A stretch of 64,000 nucleotides of DNA from Butyrivibrio sp. MC2013 (GTDB lineage Bacteria; Bacillota; Clostridia; Lachnospirales; Lachnospiraceae), in assembly GCF_000424585.1 (NCBI RefSeq), contig NZ_AUKE01000011.1, positions 1-64,000 of the forward strand, read 5' to 3'. Both the position numbers and the translations under genes were made by a program. The stretch's first letter is position 1. Each line of letters begins with the position of its first letter. Shown here piece by piece: positions 62,159 to 64,000 of the stretch. Under the pieces are notes generated by a model that saw only the letters and a list, made by a program, of their open reading frames with translations, ran no database searches and was not told where the DNA came from.

Positions 62159-62851
62159 TCAGGCATCTACTATTGTTCCGTTAAAACTATCTCCTGCAGC
62201 CTTAACAATACTGTTTTCTTCCTGCAGAGCAAATACACGCATAGAGATGTGATTGTCCCTGGCAAGGATAGATGCAGTCATATCAACGACCTGAAGGTTC
62301 TGAGCAATGACGTCGTCAATGGAGATCCTGTCATAACGCTTGGCATCAGGATTGATGGCGGGATCGGAATCATATACACCATCGATGGCTTTGGCCAGCA
62401 GTATAACATCTGCATCGATCTCTGCAGCTCTAAGGAGTGCTCCTGTATCTGTAGAAAAGAAGGGATGTCCTGTTCCTCCTGCAAAGAATACTACCATCTT
62501 TTTGGAGAAATACTTATTGGTCCTGTCCTTGGAAAAGAGCTTGGTAAATGATCCGCACTCAAAAGGTGTAAGTACAGCTGTACCCATGCCTGTGCTCCTG
62601 AAGATCTCAGAAACATAAATACAGTTCATCACAGTAGCCAGCATGCCGATCTGATCAGCCTTGGTACGATCGATATTCTCGCTGGTCCTTCCTCGCCAGA
62701 AGTTACCGCCTCCAATCACTATTCCGATCTCGTTGCCTTTATCAAGGAGTTCCTTGACCTGAACTGCAACCTTTCTGACTGTAGCTTCATCAAAGCCTGT
62801 TTTCTTGTCGCCCGCAAGGGCTTCTCCACTGAGTTTTAATAAGATTCGCAT
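62159..62851 (-). CDS. pyrH: UMP kinase
   Basis: 230 residues. RILLKLSGEALAGDKKTGFD starts the amino-acid-kinase fold; IGIVIGGGNFWRGRTSENID and FAGGTGHPFFSTDTGALLRA are the nucleotide- and UMP-binding parts; DGVYDSDPAINPDAKRYDRI follows. It phosphorylates UMP to UDP as a hexamer. It heads the frr-uppS-cdsA group. Confidence 0.97.
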   Translation of the reverse strand: MRILLKLSGEALAGDKKTGFDEATVRKVAVQVKELLDKGNEIGIVIGGGNFWRGRTSENIDRTKADQIGMLATVMNCIYVSEIFRSTGMGTAVLTPFECGSFTKLFSKDRTNKYFSKKMVVFFAGGTGHPFFSTDTGALLRAAEIDADVILLAKAIDGVYDSDPAINPDAKRYDRISIDDVIAQNLQVVDMTASILARDNHISMRVFALQEENSIVKAAGDSFNGTIVDA

Positions 62852-62886
62852 TTAACTTTTTCCTTTACGCTTTCATTACGTTCATA

Positions 62887-62916
62887 ATGCCGGGAAGAGT
62901 ACCCCCCTCCCGGCAT
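62887..62916 (-). terminator. Hairpin between bactofilin gene and pyrH
   Basis: ATGCCGGGA (62887-62895) and TCCCGGCAT (62908-62916) form a perfect 9-bp GC-rich stem. No U-run follows on the minus strand, so it may be a weak terminator or pyrH leader element. A TATATTAT stretch just upstream could be a -10 for pyrH. Confidence 0.5.
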
Positions 62917-62939
62917 CTGATGATAATATACCACAAATA

Positions 62940-64000
62940 TCAATCTCTGTCCTTAAGTCCTTCAAAGAAAGCAGAAGGATTGACATCTGCATATGTCTGA
63001 GAGCACATACCTTCAATAACTGCACCATTATTGATCTGTACTGACTGGGACTTGATATTGCCCATTACAATGGCTGTAGTATCAAGGATAACAGGGCCGT
63101 GAACATCAATATCGCCCTTTACTGCACCTGCTATAACAGCTGATGTAGCATAGAGGTTACCTATGATAACTGAGCTCTGGCCGATCTTGACGCTGCCCTG
63201 TGAATGAACATCGCCGTTGATCCTTGCTGCTTCTGCAAAAACTTCAGCTGCATTGGAGCTGCCTTCGATCTCTCCTGTGATATTGAGCTTGCCATAGCAT
63301 GTTACGTTGCCTACTACCTTACCGATCAGGTCAAGAGAACCTGTTGTCTGAATATCTCCGTTTACTACCATTCCTTCGGTGATTGATGCTGTCTCGTCTG
63401 TTGCAATGCGTTCTGCTTCCATTATTCCATACCCCCCGTCTTCGTAATTGTTGTCATTTATATATGCAGCAGTATCATTCTGTATTGATGTGAAATCATT
63501 TACAGATGAGAAATCTACTGCTGGTACACTGATGTCTTCCGAGTCTGATATAGGCTCATAGTTTTCTGTAAAAGTACTGTTGCCAAAGAATGGCTCATTA
63601 AACTCAGGCGTGTCTCCTGAAGGCTCTTCTGTCGCAGCAGCCTCAGGTTCAGGCTCAGAGACAGGCTCGAATGATGGTTCAAATGAAGGTTCAAATGATG
63701 GCTTCTCATCAAAAGCATCCTGAGCAGCCGGTGTTTCTTCAAACTTCGGAAGGAAAGGATCCTCAGCCGAAAAGCTCCTGTTCTCCTCAGTCTCCGCAGA
63801 TGCAGCAGGCTCTCCTACGAATGCTGCAACTCCTGTATCCTCTTCCGGCTCTTCAAAACCATTAGAATCATTCGCCTGATTACCGTTACCTGAAAAATCA
63901 AATGAAAGTGATGAGAGGTCTGATGCGGGAGCCGTTACAGTATCTTCCGTTCCAAGAGAAGAAAAAACTGTTCCGGTCTTTGTCTCATCCGCAAGATCTA
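62940..64000 (-). CDS. Bactofilin with long acidic N-terminus (cut by window edge)
   Basis: The C-terminal 160 residues are the polymer-forming DUF583/bactofilin beta-solenoid, with turns every 16-17 residues (GDIQTTGSLDLIGKVVGNVT, ARINGDVHSQGSVKIGQSSV, AGAVKGDIDVHGPVILDT). The ATG at 63422 is internal: the frame stays open upstream to the window edge with no stop. This adds at least 190 residues that are acidic and Ser/Pro/Phe-rich, including FEPSFEPSFEP tandem units. Bactofilins form filaments that organise cell-wall enzymes. The true start lies outside the window. Confidence 0.88.
   Translation of the reverse strand, partial: DLADETKTGTVFSSLGTEDTVTAPASDLSSLSFDFSGNGNQANDSNGFEEPEEDTGVAAFVGEPAASAETEENRSFSAEDPFLPKFEETPAAQDAFDEKPSFEPSFEPSFEPVSEPEPEAAATEEPSGDTPEFNEPFFGNSTFTENYEPISDSEDISVPAVDFSSVNDFTSIQNDTAAYINDNNYEDGGYGIMEAERIATDETASITEGMVVNGDIQTTGSLDLIGKVVGNVTCYGKLNITGEIEGSSNAAEVFAEAARINGDVHSQGSVKIGQSSVIIGNLYATSAVIAGAVKGDIDVHGPVILDTTAIVMGNIKSQSVQINNGAVIEGMCSQTYADVNPSAFFEGLKDRD

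Overview
This window looks like the chromosome of a low-to-moderate GC anaerobic Firmicute, most likely family Lachnospiraceae (Clostridia). The evidence is PolC-type DNA polymerase III, the DXP isoprenoid pathway (dxs, dxr, ispG), Asp23, DUF1836, YlxR/YlxQ between nusA and infB, and the order pyrH-frr-uppS-cdsA-dxr-rseP-ispG-polC. Nearly every gene is on the minus strand. The assignment is an inference from gene content and order; no 16S gene is present.

Bases 1-5600 are an accessory stretch. It holds the 5' part of a mobile-element zinc-ribbon gene whose leader can form two crossing helices (a pseudoknot or switch), a nucleotidyltransferase, four GNAT acetyltransferases, several gene remnants (a GNAT C-terminus, a recombinase-like tail, an ORF with an in-frame TGA), and a Fic AMPylase-type protein with its own inhibitory motif and an inverted-repeat promoter. 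Bases 5791-14286 encode one giant secreted repeat protein of about 2,830 residues.

Bases 14.4-19.9 kb look like a small integrative and mobilizable element beside a nicotinamidase fragment. It has a large serine recombinase, an ORF6N/PLD-like protein, two XRE regulators, a MobC relaxosome protein and a hairpin-rich oriT-like spacer, but no recognisable relaxase. A 21-31 bp palindrome occurs twice inside the ORF6N gene and twice, degenerate, in front of it.

From 19.9 kb on the window is mostly core genome: an AraC/reductase/nitroreductase operon, rlmD, a small acidic membrane protein, then pcrA-DUF1836-recN-argR-nadK-tlyA-dxs-ispA-xseB-xseA-nusB-asp23, prfC, pnp, rpsO, and the translation/transcription operon rimP-nusA-rnpM-ylxQ-infB-rbfA-nrnA followed by truB-ribF. 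A tRNA-Glu(CTC) and an HD-domain gene follow. An approximately 280-bp fold-back element separates the HD gene from polC. The window ends with polC-ispG-rseP-dxr-cdsA-uppS-frr-pyrH and a bactofilin whose long acidic N-terminus runs off the edge.

Functionally the core half links isoprenoid precursor supply (dxs, dxr, ispG, ispA) to undecaprenyl and phospholipid synthesis (uppS, cdsA), DNA repair and replication (pcrA, recN, xseAB, polC), and ribosome biogenesis and RNA turnover (rimP, infB, rbfA, truB, tlyA, rlmD, pnp, frr).
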